Below, in pieces: positions 39,803-49,274 of a stretch of 64,000 nucleotides of DNA. Source of the stretch: JBKQVT01 sp963804825 (lineage in GTDB: Bacteria; Planctomycetota; Planctomycetia; Pirellulales; Thermoguttaceae). Within the stretch, counting starts at the first letter, position 1; the number at the start of each line of letters is the position of its first letter. Made by a program: the position numbers and the translations under genes. The stretch is taken from contig CAWDRV010000004.1 of NCBI GenBank assembly GCA_963804825.1, positions 1 to 64,000 of the forward strand, written 5' to 3'. Below the pieces are notes generated by a model. It did no database searches. It worked only from the letters and a program-made list of their open reading frames with translations, and had not been told where the DNA came from.

Positions 39803-41047
39803 GTGGGAGTGCTCGCGGAGCGGTCTTTCAAGCTCGTTCCGTCGGAGCGTGCGGCGGAAGGGGTTTTGGATCCCTACTGGGACAATCTGAACGTGCTTCA
39901 GGCGTGTCTCCAGTGCGGCACCTGTACGGCGAATTGCAGCCTCGTTGGGGACCATGACCAGTTCCCGCGCCGGCAAATGAACCTGTTTCAGTTGGGACAG
40001 CACGAGCGGCTGCTGGACGATCCCGCGGTCTGGCACTGCTACAACTGCGGCGACTGTTCAACGGGTTGTCCTTCCGGGGCGAAGCCTGGGAGGCTGATGG
40101 GGGCCATCCGGCAGATGGCGGTCGAGCACTTCGCCTTTCCGGGATTCGTGGCCCGGTGCGTCAATCGACCGCAGCGATGGTGGCTGATGTTTGTCGTGGC
40201 GGCGATGTTCGTGCTTGGCGTTATTGCCCTGGGGGGGACCTTCTGGCCCGTCGCCGAGCGGGTTCATTATGCCGGCATGTTGCCGCATCTTCCGCTGAAC
40301 ATTTTTTTCTCCGCCCTCATGGGACTGGCGATCGCGGGACTGGCGATCGGGGCCTCGCGGGCTTGGGGCACCTACCAGGGCGAACCGCTGTGGCAAGCGA
40401 GCCCTGGGATGTTTCTGCGAGCCTTGGGCGCCGTCGTCGTCAACGTGTTGGCCCACCGCCGGTTCTCCGATTGTGCCGAAAATCGCCCGCGCCACTATGC
40501 TCACCTGGGCATGTTCTACGGATTTTTGGGGCTGGCCGGGCTGGCGGGGGCGGCGGCCCTGCTGATCGCCACCGGCGGCCAGCATCCTTTCCCGGCATTT
40601 CACCCCCTGAAGATCTTGGGCAACGTCGCGGCCGGTTTGATGATCCTGGGGACGGCGTACTTCGTTTACGAACGTTGGGCCGCCACGATGCGCGGCGAAC
40701 CGAGCACGTACTTCGATTGGCTGCTGCTGGTGAACCTGTTGCTGGTGGGGATCACCGGCGTGCTGTGCGAGGCGTTTCGGTACTTGAACGTTCCGCTGCT
40801 GGCTTACCCGGCCTACTTCCTGCATCTGGTCCTTGTCTTCGTACTGTTCGTTTCCTTGCCTTACTCCAAGCTCGCCCACGTCTGCTACCGCACCTTGGCC
40901 CTGACAAGCCGGCAGTACGATGCGTTGCTCGCGGCCGAAGCCGCCGGGCGCACGGAGGGTCGCCTTGCCCAAGCAGGCCGCGCCCTGCCGGCCGGGGGCG
41001 GCATGGCAGCCACAACTTTGAGATACGATACGACGGCGGGAGGATGA
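39803..41047 (+). CDS. QmoC-like membrane subunit (HdrC-HdrE type)
   Basis: QmoC-type subunits link cytosolic Hdr-like modules to the quinone pool. An N-terminal HdrC-like domain has two [4Fe-4S] motifs, CLQCGTCTANC and CYNCGDCSTGC. It is followed by a cytochrome-b (NarI-like) membrane domain of about five or six helices (WLMFVVAAMFVLGVIALGG, IFFSALMGLAIAGLAIG, HLVLVFVLFVSLPY). The histidines of the membrane part could ligate haem b. The start is uncertain; GTG at 39803 is used because the family-like sequence (VGVLAERSFKLVPSERAAEG) begins there. Its stop overlaps the next gene in ATGA. It heads an operon of HdrC-, HdrB- and HdrA-like genes. Confidence 0.8.
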   Translation: MGVLAERSFKLVPSERAAEGVLDPYWDNLNVLQACLQCGTCTANCSLVGDHDQFPRRQMNLFQLGQHERLLDDPAVWHCYNCGDCSTGCPSGAKPGRLMGAIRQMAVEHFAFPGFVARCVNRPQRWWLMFVVAAMFVLGVIALGGTFWPVAERVHYAGMLPHLPLNIFFSALMGLAIAGLAIGASRAWGTYQGEPLWQASPGMFLRALGAVVVNVLAHRRFSDCAENRPRHYAHLGMFYGFLGLAGLAGAAALLIATGGQHPFPAFHPLKILGNVAAGLMILGTAYFVYERWAATMRGEPSTYFDWLLLVNLLLVGITGVLCEAFRYLNVPLLAYPAYFLHLVLVFVLFVSLPYSKLAHVCYRTLALTSRQYDALLAAEAAGRTEGRLAQAGRALPAGGGMAATTLRYDTTAGG

Positions 41048-41979
41048 GCGAGATGGCCGTTTACGAAGGGTATCTCGCGCAAGGACACGAGGAGCTGAAG
41101 CACGTTTCGGATGCCAAGCTTTGCCTCACCTATGACACCTTGCGGGACGAATGCCACGCGACCGAAGCAGGGACGTACTACCCCAACGTGCAGCGGTTGT
41201 GCGGCACCGCTTTCGAGCGGGAGAAGGACCGGCGTGAGGTGGACCGGCTGGTCGATCAGGTTCCGCCGCCGGAGATGCAGGCCTGGTACGACGAGGCGCG
41301 GCGTCAGCCCTGCGTGTGGTGGCTCGACAATCACCTCGTGGCCAGGCACGCCTTGAAGAGCTGTCTCTACTGCGGCGTCTGCACCGCGCAGTGCCCGGCG
41401 GCGCAGTATTACGCGGACTACAACCCCCGGACGATCGTGGACGTGGCCTTGTCGCGCGACGAGGAACGCCTGGTCGAGTTGCTCCAATCGGACGTTTTGT
41501 GGTATTGTGGGCAATGCGGTTCGTGCAAACCCAAGTGTCCGCGGGAGAACAACATCATGGGGTTGATCTCCGTCGCTGCGGTTTCTCAGTCAGCTCAAGG
41601 GCTACCACCTGGCCAGCATACGGGGCCGGCAGCAGTACGCCGGCCGGCACCTGTGGGGCGCCAATTTTTGGAACCGCGCCTTCAGCCTGTATTTCCGCAA
41701 CGCCGCCGCGGCCGCCCACCCCGACTTCGGGCCGCGCTACGCCCGGTACTGGTCCGAGGTGGAGCCGCAGATGCGCCGGCTGGGCGCTACGCCTGATGGC
41801 GCGGCGATTTTGGCGGGAAGAAAGTCGATCCCGAGACCTTGGCCGAGCTCCGCCGCTGCGTGCAATGGGGCGGAACGCTCGTCCTCTGGCAGGAGCTCGA
41901 AAAGCACGCGACGGCGCATGCGGCCAGCGCGGGCCTGACCATCGACGAGTACCACGACAAGGTCCGCACGGAAGGATGA
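41044..41979 (+). CDS. HdrC-like iron-sulfur protein, frames broken near 41575 and 41809
   Basis: HdrC-like subunits pass electrons between HdrA and HdrB. The ATG at 41044 (MSEMAVYEGYLAQGHEELKH) has GGGAGG upstream. Two [4Fe-4S] motifs are visible, CLYCGVCTAQC and CGQCGSCKPKC, the second followed by NNIMGLISV. Then the frame breaks: dropping one base near 41575 leads into LRFLSQLKGYHLASIRGRQQ, and adding one T at a T-run near 41809 leads into a tail (GGKKVDPETLAELRRCVQWG) ending at 41979. The repaired length is about 311 aa, longer than plain HdrC because of the N-terminal and C-terminal extensions. It ends 4 bp before the HdrB-like gene. Confidence 0.8.
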
Positions 41980-41983
41980 ACCG

Positions 41984-43048
41984 ATGGAAAGAGTCCCGAT
42001 CGCCGCGATTGCCGAAACGGCCAAAACGTTGAAGACCGTCAAGGAAATCCCGGCCGATGATTTCTATCTGACGACGAGTTGCGTCTTGGGGGCGATCAAT
42101 CCGGCCACCGAGGTGCTGATCGCGCGGATTTACGACCTCTTGGGGTTGCACTGGGGCGTGGCGTCGGCCCGGCCCGGCTCTCAATGCACCTGTTGCTCGG
42201 GCATCGCCGCTCACGGCGACGTGATGGCGTTCGAAAGCACCCTCTTGGTGGTCGCCCGGCTCTGGTCGGTGGCCGCGGAATTGGGCTTCGAGAACATCAC
42301 CACCGCCTGCGTCACCTCGTTCGCCATCCACTCGGAATGCCTGGAGATGTATCACGAGGAGCCGGGGCTGGAGGAAAAGGTGGACCGCTGGCTGCACGAG
42401 GCCTGCGGGCGAAAGCTGCAAATCCCCAGGCACGTGGTCCATGCCAGCGACATCGTTTACCGCTATCGCGACACGCTGGCCGAATCGTTCCTCAAGTATC
42501 GGCTTGTGGATCATCGGACCGGGCGGCCGCTGCGGGTCGTGGACCACGTCGGCTGCCACTACAGCAAGGTGTTTCCGGAGCGGTCCGTGGGCGGCGCGGA
42601 GTACTGCGACGTGCTGACGGGGTTGATCCGCTCCTGGGGCGGCCAGACCGTGGACTATCCCGAACGCCGACACTGTTGCGGCATGGGCTTCCGGCAATGC
42701 ATGATCCGGCCGAATCGCGGCTACACCATGGCCTGCGTGCTGAAGAAGCTCACCAGCATGGAACCGTATCAGCCGGACGCCATTCTCACAAACTGCCCGG
42801 GCTGTAACGTGTTTCTCGACAAGGAACAGTGGGCGATCAAGGAATTGACCGGCAAGGACTACGGCATCCCGACGCTTTCCTACACCGAGTTGGCAGGGCT
42901 GCTCCTGGGCTGGGACCCGTACGACCTGGTCGGCATCCAAGGGCATACGGTGCCCGTGGAACCGCTCTTGGACAAGATTGGCATCCCGTATGATGGCGAT
43001 AGGGCCTGGTTGACGGGCGCAGCGAACGAAAAGTCGCGGGTATCGTAA
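41984..43048 (+). CDS. HdrB-like subunit with CCG domains
   Basis: HdrB-type proteins hold non-cubane [4Fe-4S] clusters in cysteine-rich CCG domains. The C-terminal CCG domain is complete: VGCHYSKVFPERS, HCCGMGFRQC and TNCPGCNVFLD. The N-terminal one has SCVLGAINPA and CTCCSGIAAHG, but where a CxxC is expected there is ACVTSF, so one ligand seems lost. 354 aa is larger than classic HdrB (about 290). There is no membrane segment. The gene overlaps the following HdrA-like gene by one base (TAATG). Confidence 0.85.
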   Translation: MERVPIAAIAETAKTLKTVKEIPADDFYLTTSCVLGAINPATEVLIARIYDLLGLHWGVASARPGSQCTCCSGIAAHGDVMAFESTLLVVARLWSVAAELGFENITTACVTSFAIHSECLEMYHEEPGLEEKVDRWLHEACGRKLQIPRHVVHASDIVYRYRDTLAESFLKYRLVDHRTGRPLRVVDHVGCHYSKVFPERSVGGAEYCDVLTGLIRSWGGQTVDYPERRHCCGMGFRQCMIRPNRGYTMACVLKKLTSMEPYQPDAILTNCPGCNVFLDKEQWAIKELTGKDYGIPTLSYTELAGLLLGWDPYDLVGIQGHTVPVEPLLDKIGIPYDGDRAWLTGAANEKSRVS

Positions 43049-44118
43049 TGGCGGAAGCGGAAAGGGTGTTGATCGTGGGCGGCGGCGTCACCGGGATGCA
43101 GGCGGCCACCCTGTTGCGTCAAATGGGAATCCCCTCGATCCTGGTCGAGAAGTCGGACCGGTTGGGGGGCCGGGTGCGTCGGTTGTCCCGGACTTTCCCG
43201 TTCTTCAACGAGGACGGCTTCCTCGACGGGGCGGAGTTCGTGGCCGACATCGAGCGGGAGATGCGCGCCGGCTCGACGGTCGATGTCCGGCTCAACACGT
43301 CGGTTCGCAGCCTCGAGGGAGAGTCGCCCGAGTTCCGCGCCGGTTCCACCGACGGCAGCGAGGAACGGGTGAGCGCCATCGCCTTGACCACGGGCTTCGA
43401 GCCGTTCGATCCCACCTCGCTGGAAGAGTACGGCTACGGCCGCTATCCGAACGTGGTGACCGCCTCGGAGTTGGAATGGATGCTCAATCCCCGCGGGCCC
43501 ACCGGCGGCGAGCTTTTGCGGCCCGGCGACCGGAAGCGCGTGGACCGGCTGGCGATCGTGTTTTGCGTCGGTTCCCGCAATCGCCGGATCGGGGCGCCAT
43601 TCTGCTCGCGGATCTGCTGTTCGTACAGCACGAAGCAGGCGATTACGGTGCGCGAGCGAAACCCGAAGAGCTTCGTGGCCTGTTTCTTCATCGACGTCCG
43701 CACGTACGACCGGGGTTTCGAGGAGATGTATTCCCTGGCCCAGGATCGCGGCGTGAAGTATATTCGCGGCCGGGTTTCGCTCTGCAAGGAACTGCCCGAC
43801 GGCAGCATCGGCGTGAAGGCCGAGAATACCTTGATCCAGCGGCCCTTCTGGGGCGAGTTCGACATGGTGTCGCTCTCCACGGGCATGCGGCCTTGCGCGG
43901 ACGCGGAGCACCTGTCGCAGGTCCTGGGCGTCGGCCGGAGTCCCGACGGATTCTTCACGTGCCGGGAGTGGTTTCGCCATCCCCACGAAACGACCCGGCG
44001 CGGAATCTTCATCGCCGGCTGCGCCATGGGAATGAAACCGATCCGCAATTGCCTGATCGACGCCGGGTCGATGGCCGCCCGCATGGTCATCGTTCTGAAG
44101 CAGACACAAGGGGCATGA
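43048..44118 (+). CDS. HdrA-like flavoprotein
   Basis: HdrA/QmoA-like proteins are FAD-containing electron hubs. The N-terminus has the Rossmann motif VLIVGGGVTGMQAATLL and then EKSDRLGGRVRR. The Hdr signature appears as FCVGSRNRRI followed by FCSRICCSYSTKQA, a cysteine block that ligates a [4Fe-4S] cluster in HdrA. The C-terminal flavin-closing motif is GIFIAGCAMGMKPIRNCLID. 356 aa is short: the ferredoxin-like and thioredoxin-reductase-like extensions of methanogen HdrA are absent. It overlaps the next gene in ATGA. Bifurcation is possible but cannot be inferred from this compact form. Confidence 0.85.
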   Translation: MAEAERVLIVGGGVTGMQAATLLRQMGIPSILVEKSDRLGGRVRRLSRTFPFFNEDGFLDGAEFVADIEREMRAGSTVDVRLNTSVRSLEGESPEFRAGSTDGSEERVSAIALTTGFEPFDPTSLEEYGYGRYPNVVTASELEWMLNPRGPTGGELLRPGDRKRVDRLAIVFCVGSRNRRIGAPFCSRICCSYSTKQAITVRERNPKSFVACFFIDVRTYDRGFEEMYSLAQDRGVKYIRGRVSLCKELPDGSIGVKAENTLIQRPFWGEFDMVSLSTGMRPCADAEHLSQVLGVGRSPDGFFTCREWFRHPHETTRRGIFIAGCAMGMKPIRNCLIDAGSMAARMVIVLKQTQGA

Positions 44119-45647
44119 GGATGCAATACGGCTTCGTCATCGACCAGCGGAAGTGCATCGGCTGCCACGCCTGCTCGGTGGCTTGCAAATCGGAGAACCG
44201 CGTGCCGTTGGGGGTCTACCGCACGTGGGTCAAGTACGTGGAGAAGGGGCGGTTTCCCTTCACCCGGCGGTTCTTCCAGGTCACCCGCTGCAATCATTGC
44301 AGCCATCCGCCGTGCGTCGCGATCTGTCCGGTGGGCGCCGTGTTCCAGCGGAAGGACGGCGTTGTGGATTTCGACTCGACGCGGTGCATCGGGTGCAAGG
44401 CCTGCATGCAGGCTTGCCCCTACGACGCCATCTACGTGGATCCGGTGAGCCATACCGCGGCCAAGTGCAATTATTGCATCCACCGCGTGGAGCGCGGGCT
44501 GGAGCCGGCCTGCGTGGCGATGTGCCCGCAACACGCGATCGTTGCCGGCGACTTGGATCAGCCCGACAGCGAAATTGCCCGGCTTGTGAGCAGGGAGCAG
44601 GTTCGGGTCCGCAAACCGGAACAGGGCACGGCGCCGAAAACGTTCTATGTGGCCTCCGAGGAGGCCGCCATGTCGCCCACGGCTGCGCGTTACGAGGGCG
44701 CGTATCTGTGGACCGAACGGAACAAGCGGATTGCCGGCGGCGGAGCCATTCATGTTGCCCCCGACGGCGACATGCCGGTGCCGGTGCTGGCGGCCTACGA
44801 CGTCGAGCACGAGCGTCCCTGGGGTTGGCAGGTGCCGGTTTACTTCTGGACCAAGTCGCTGAGCACCGGCGTGCTGGCGCTGCCCGCGGTAGCCATCGCC
44901 GCGGGCTGGGTTCAGGCCGACAAGCTGCTGAACCTTGTGCTGGCGATGCTCGCGCTGGTGTTCATGGGAATCACCGTCGGACTGTTGATCTCGGACCTCT
45001 CGCGACGCGAGCGATTCTTGCAGGTGTTGCTGCGGCCGCGCAGCGGCTCTTGGTTGACACGCGGAGCCTATCTGCTGGTGGCCTATACCGGCTTGTGCGG
45101 CCTGTATGCCCTGGCGGAATTGACGGGGATTGTTCCGCTCTGTTCCGTGATGCGCTGGTTGGCGGTCGCCGGCGGCGGGTTGGCGGCGGTGTACACGGCG
45201 TTCCTCTTCGGCCAATGCGAGGGCCGCGACCTCTGGCAGACGCCGGTCTTGCCGCTGCATCTGCTGGTTCAGGGCTGGCTGGCCAGCGCCGCCTTGCTCG
45301 CGCTATTGGCCCCGTTGTTTGGCGACGCCCAGTCGGCGATCCAAGTCGCCGCCGCGGCGTTGACCGGCGGGCTGGCCCTGCACGTTTTCACGCTTGCCAC
45401 GGAACTCCTGATGCCCCAGGCCACCAATACGGCCACATACGCGGCCCGCCTGATGACCCGCGGGCCGTTCCGCCTCATTTTGTGGGGCGGCGCCGTCGTG
45501 CTCGGCGTCTTGCTCCCGGTCGTCCTCTTGGCGGTCGGATGGGGACATGCGGGAGCGGTCGGAACCGCGGGGGTGCTGGTGCTCGCAGGGCTGCTGGCGT
45601 ATGAGTGGTGCTTCGTCATGGCCGCCCAAGGTGTGCCGAACAGTTGA
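44115..45647 (+). CDS. Fused NrfC-like ferredoxin and NrfD-like membrane protein
   Basis: The first about 115 residues carry four cysteine motifs of a four-cluster ferredoxin: CIGCHACSVACKSE, CNHCSHPPCVAICPVGA, CIGCKACMQACPYDA and CNYC followed by PACVAMCPQHA. From about residue 245 the protein is a membrane domain of about eight helices (LALPAVAIAAGWV, LVLAMLALVFMGITVGLLI, and so on), NrfD/PsrC-like. There is no Tat signal on the ferredoxin half, so it should face the cytoplasm. These are usually two genes; here one frame of 510 aa spans both. It lies between HdrA-like and molybdoenzyme genes and would exchange electrons with quinones. Confidence 0.85.
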   Translation: MRMQYGFVIDQRKCIGCHACSVACKSENRVPLGVYRTWVKYVEKGRFPFTRRFFQVTRCNHCSHPPCVAICPVGAVFQRKDGVVDFDSTRCIGCKACMQACPYDAIYVDPVSHTAAKCNYCIHRVERGLEPACVAMCPQHAIVAGDLDQPDSEIARLVSREQVRVRKPEQGTAPKTFYVASEEAAMSPTAARYEGAYLWTERNKRIAGGGAIHVAPDGDMPVPVLAAYDVEHERPWGWQVPVYFWTKSLSTGVLALPAVAIAAGWVQADKLLNLVLAMLALVFMGITVGLLISDLSRRERFLQVLLRPRSGSWLTRGAYLLVAYTGLCGLYALAELTGIVPLCSVMRWLAVAGGGLAAVYTAFLFGQCEGRDLWQTPVLPLHLLVQGWLASAALLALLAPLFGDAQSAIQVAAAALTGGLALHVFTLATELLMPQATNTATYAARLMTRGPFRLILWGGAVVLGVLLPVVLLAVGWGHAGAVGTAGVLVLAGLLAYEWCFVMAAQGVPNS

Positions 45648-45706
45648 CCCTACCCGGTGCGGCCGACAATGGCCGTCCACCTCGATTTGTGCCTGAAGGT
45701 CGAACC

Positions 45707-48572
45707 ATGAACGATGTCTCTCGCGCCGATGGTCATTTGGCCTCCCATCCGCCGGTTGACCAATGGGACGACTGGGCGGAATACGATTCCCAGGCCTGGC
45801 CGCGGCATGAGTTGCGGCATTACCAACTGATCCCCACCATCTGCTTCAACTGCGAAGCGGCCTGCGGGCTGTTGGCCTACGTCGACAAGGAATCGGGCCG
45901 GATCAAGAAGTTCGAGGGCAATCCCGCCCATCCCGGTAGCCGGGGCCGGCTGTGCGCCAAGGGACCGGCCGTGATCAACCAGATCGAAGATCCCGACCGC
46001 ATCCTCTATCCGCTCAAACGCGTCGGCAAGCGAGGAGAGGGCAAGTGGCAACGCGTGAGCTGGAACGAGGTGCTGGAAACCTTCGGCAAGCGGGTCCGGC
46101 AAGCGCTCCTCGACGGACGCGGCGAGGAGGTGATGTACCACGTGGGGCGGCCCGGCCACGACGGCTACATGGAGCGAGTGCTCCAGGGCTGGGGGATCGA
46201 CGGGCATAATTCCCATACCAACATCTGCTCGGCCTCGGCCAGGCTCGGCTACGTGCTCTGGACGGGCTTCGACCGGCCCTCGCCGGACCATGCCAACGCC
46301 CGATTCATCCTCCTGCTCACTTCCCACCTGGAAACCGGTCACTATTTCAACCCGCACGCCCAGCGAATCATCGACGGCAAGATGAAAGGGGCCAAGTTGG
46401 CGGTCATGGATCCCCGCTTGTCCAACACCGCGAGCATGGCCGACTACTGGCTGCCGACCCATCCGGGCACCGAGGCCGCCCCGTTGCTGGCGATGGCCAA
46501 GGTGATCCTCGACGAGAAGCTGTACGATGCCCGATTTCTCCGCGATTGGGTGAATTGGGAAGATTTCGAGACCGACGGCTTCAAGGCACGCGGCCATTCG
46601 TTCGAGGAGTTCATCGAGGCCCTCGGCCGGCATTATGCCCGCTTCACGCCCGAGTTCGCCCAACAGGAAAGCGGAGTCCGCGGCGTCGCAGATCGTGCAG
46701 ATTGCCCGCGAGATCGGCGCCGCCGGCAGCCGGTTCGCCTCGCACGCCTGGCGTGGCGCCGCTTCGGGCAATAGCGGCGGGTGGCAGGCGGTGCGGGCCT
46801 TGATGCTGCTCCATGCCTTGACCGGTTCCGTGGGCACGCCCGGCGGCGTCAGCCCCAATGCTTGGGACAAGTTCGTCCCCAAGCCGTTCAAGGCGCCGCC
46901 GCCGCAGCCGCGCTGGAATGAACTGCTCTACCCGCCCGAGTGGCCCCTGTCGCACCACGAGCTGTCGGAACTGCTCCCCCACTTGCTCAAGGAGGGCCGC
47001 GGCAAACTCGATACCTACTTCACCCGCGTGTTCAACCCCGTTTGGACTTACCCCGACGGGCTTTCCTGGGTGGAGGTGCTTCGCGACGAGAAACTGGTCG
47101 GCCTGCACGCCGCGCTGACCCCGGTCTGGAGCGAAACCGCCTGGTACGCCGACTACATCCTGCCGATGGGCATGAGCCCCGAGCGTCACGACCTGATGAG
47201 CCAGGAGACGCACGCCGCCAAGTGGATCGGCTTCCGGCAGCCGGTCTTGCGCGTCTTCCAGGAGAAACGCGGCAAGCCGGTCGAGTTCACCTATCAGGCC
47301 AACCCCGGCGAGGTCTGGGAGGAGGACGAATTCTGGATCAATCTCTCCTGGGCGATCGACCCGGACGGCTCGCTGGGAGTCCGGCAATGGTTCGAGTCGC
47401 CCTATCGTCCCGGCGAGCGGATCACGGTCGACGAGTATTATCAATACATCTTCGAGAACTCGGTGCCCGGCCTGCCGGCGGCTGCGGCGCGCGAGGGCCT
47501 GACGCCGTTGGCCTACATGCGGAAATACGCCTGCTTCGAGGTGGCCCGCGACGTGTACCGCGTCAGCGAAACGCCGCTGCCGGAATCCGGCTGCGCGGGC
47601 GCCAGCCTGGAACCCGGCGGCCGGCTGATGCGCGAGGGCAAGCCGGTCGGCGTCCGCGTCGCGGAGAAGAACGTGGTCGGCTACAACACGCCTTCTCGCA
47701 AACTGGAACTGTTCTCGCCCACGATGGTCGATTGGAAATGGCCCGAGCAGGCCCTGCCCGGCTACATCGGCAGCCACGTCGGGCCCGACGCCCTGAAGGC
47801 GGCCGCGGGCGGAAAGCCGGCGGGCATGTTCGATCCGGCCGTCACTCCGGCGGTCGATTGGCCGCCGCATGCGCAGGGCGAAGTCTACTGCCTGCTGCCG
47901 ATCTTCCGCTTGCCCACGCTGATCCACACCCGCACCAACAACGCCAAGTGGCTGTTTGAGCTGTCCCACAGAAATCCGCTCTGGATCGCGTCGCCGGACG
48001 CGGAACGGCTGGGCGTGGTCACCGGCGACCTGGTCAAGGTGCACACGGAAATCGGCTACTTCGTGCTCCCCGCGTGGGTCACCGAAGGGCTGAAGCCCGG
48101 TGTCCTGGCCTGCTCGCATCACCTGGGCCGCTGGCGATTGCAGGAACAGGTGGGGATCGAACGGTACAGCAGCGCCCTGGTCGACCTCCGCGAGGTGGAG
48201 CCGGGCCGCTGGCGGTTACGCCAACTCCAAGGCGTGGCCCCGCACCAATCCGACGACCCCGATACCCAACGCATCTGGTGGAGCAGTTCCGGCGTCAACC
48301 AGAACCTGACCTTCCCCGTGCATCCCGACCCTGTGAGCGGCATGCAGTGTTGGCACCAGGTGGTCCGGGCCGAAAAGGCCGGTTGCGACGACCGCGAAGG
48401 CGACGTGTACGTCGACACGCATCGCGCCCACGCCGTTTACCTGAAATGGAAGGGTTTCGCCCGCCCCGCCCCCGGTCCCGACGGCCTGCGTCGCCCTTTG
48501 TGGTTCGCCCGCGTCGCCAGACCGGCGGTGGGCGCCTACTATATGAAGGACGAGAAGGAACGCCCTTCCTGA
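45707..48572 (+). CDS. Cytoplasmic molybdopterin oxidoreductase (PsrA/PhsA-like), frame broken near 46672
   Basis: A complex iron-sulfur molybdoenzyme. The N-terminal [4Fe-4S] motif is CFNCEAACGLL then GRLCAKG (C-x2-C-x3-C and a distant C). The Mo-ligand region reads HNSHTNICSASARLGY, with a Cys in the position used by polysulfide, thiosulfate and arsenate reductases. MGMSPERHD, NPGEVWEEDEF and a C-terminal MopB barrel (LGVVTGDLVKVHTEIGYF) follow. There is no twin-arginine signal, so the enzyme is cytoplasmic. Between QQ and ESAASQIVQIAREIG the frame shifts near 46672. About 955 aa. The substrate is unknown. Confidence 0.85.
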
Positions 48573-48813
48573 ACGCCCGCCCGCGGACCTGTCGCTACCA
48601 AGAACTTCGTCCGTCTTACCTGTCCCTAGGAAAAACTCGGTCCTCGCTATTCTGCAAGCAGTTGCGTCATCTGGACGGCGGAAAGCGCGGCGGTTATCAT
48701 GCTGATGGACCGTCGGAAAGCGGTCAGAGCACCCGCGGCAGCCGATGCGGCCGGAAATTCGCCCGCAATCCTGTTTTGCAACGGGTTCCGGAAACAATGG
48801 CCATGGAAACATC
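48573..48813. repeat. Intergenic region with dispersed-repeat copy
   Basis: 241 bp. Bases 48641-48670 match 61798-61827 at 26 of 30 positions (TCCTCGC/TTATTCTG... type), and GTCATCTGGACGGCG resembles a stretch near 7650. It separates the oxidoreductase gene from the cofactor genes. No riboswitch fold was recognised. Confidence 0.5.
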
Positions 48814-49274
48814 ATGAGTGAACTCTCGCACGTGGATAGCCGGGGCCGGGCTAGAATGGTGGACACGAGCGGTAAGAAATCGCAGTACCGCGCGGCCCGC
48901 GCCAGCGGCACGATCGTCCTGTTGCCGGCCACAAGAGACTTGATCCGGCAGAACCAGGTCCGCAAAGGCAACGTCTTGACGGTGGCGCAGATTGCAGGCA
49001 TTCAGGCGCCAAGCGCACCGCCGAATTGATTCCGTTATGCCACCCTTTGGTCCTGGACAAGATCGACGTGCAACTGCAATTGACGGAAGAGGGGGTCAAG
49101 GCCGTCAGCGAGGTCGTTTGCATCGGTCGAACCGGCGTGGAAATGGAGGCCCTCGCAGCGGTCGGCGTGGCCCTCCTGGCCGTCTACGACATGTGCAAGG
49201 CCGTGGATGGGACCATGCGAATCCAAGAGATCTCACTCGTCGAGAAGGTTACACGCGATGTCTCGGCCGATTGA
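48814..49274 (+). CDS. moaC: Cyclic pyranopterin monophosphate synthase, frame broken near 49008
   Basis: MoaC with MoaA makes cyclic pyranopterin monophosphate, the first molybdenum cofactor intermediate. The ATG at 48814 gives MSELSHVDSRGRARMVDTSG then SGTIVLLPATRDLIRQNQVR and LTVAQIAGIQA. The frame is lost near 49008; adding one G gives QAAKRTAELIPLCHPL and continues in the second frame (KIDVQLQLTEEGVKAVSEV, then CIGRTGVEMEALAAVGVALL and the family tail YDMCKAVDGTMRI). About 153 aa, normal. Its end overlaps the MOSC-MogA gene by 17 bp. Confidence 0.95.

Noticed and set aside
48573..48813. A molybdenum-cofactor riboswitch upstream of moaC.
   Set aside because: The region is largely a dispersed repeat and I could not draw the known Moco RNA fold in it.
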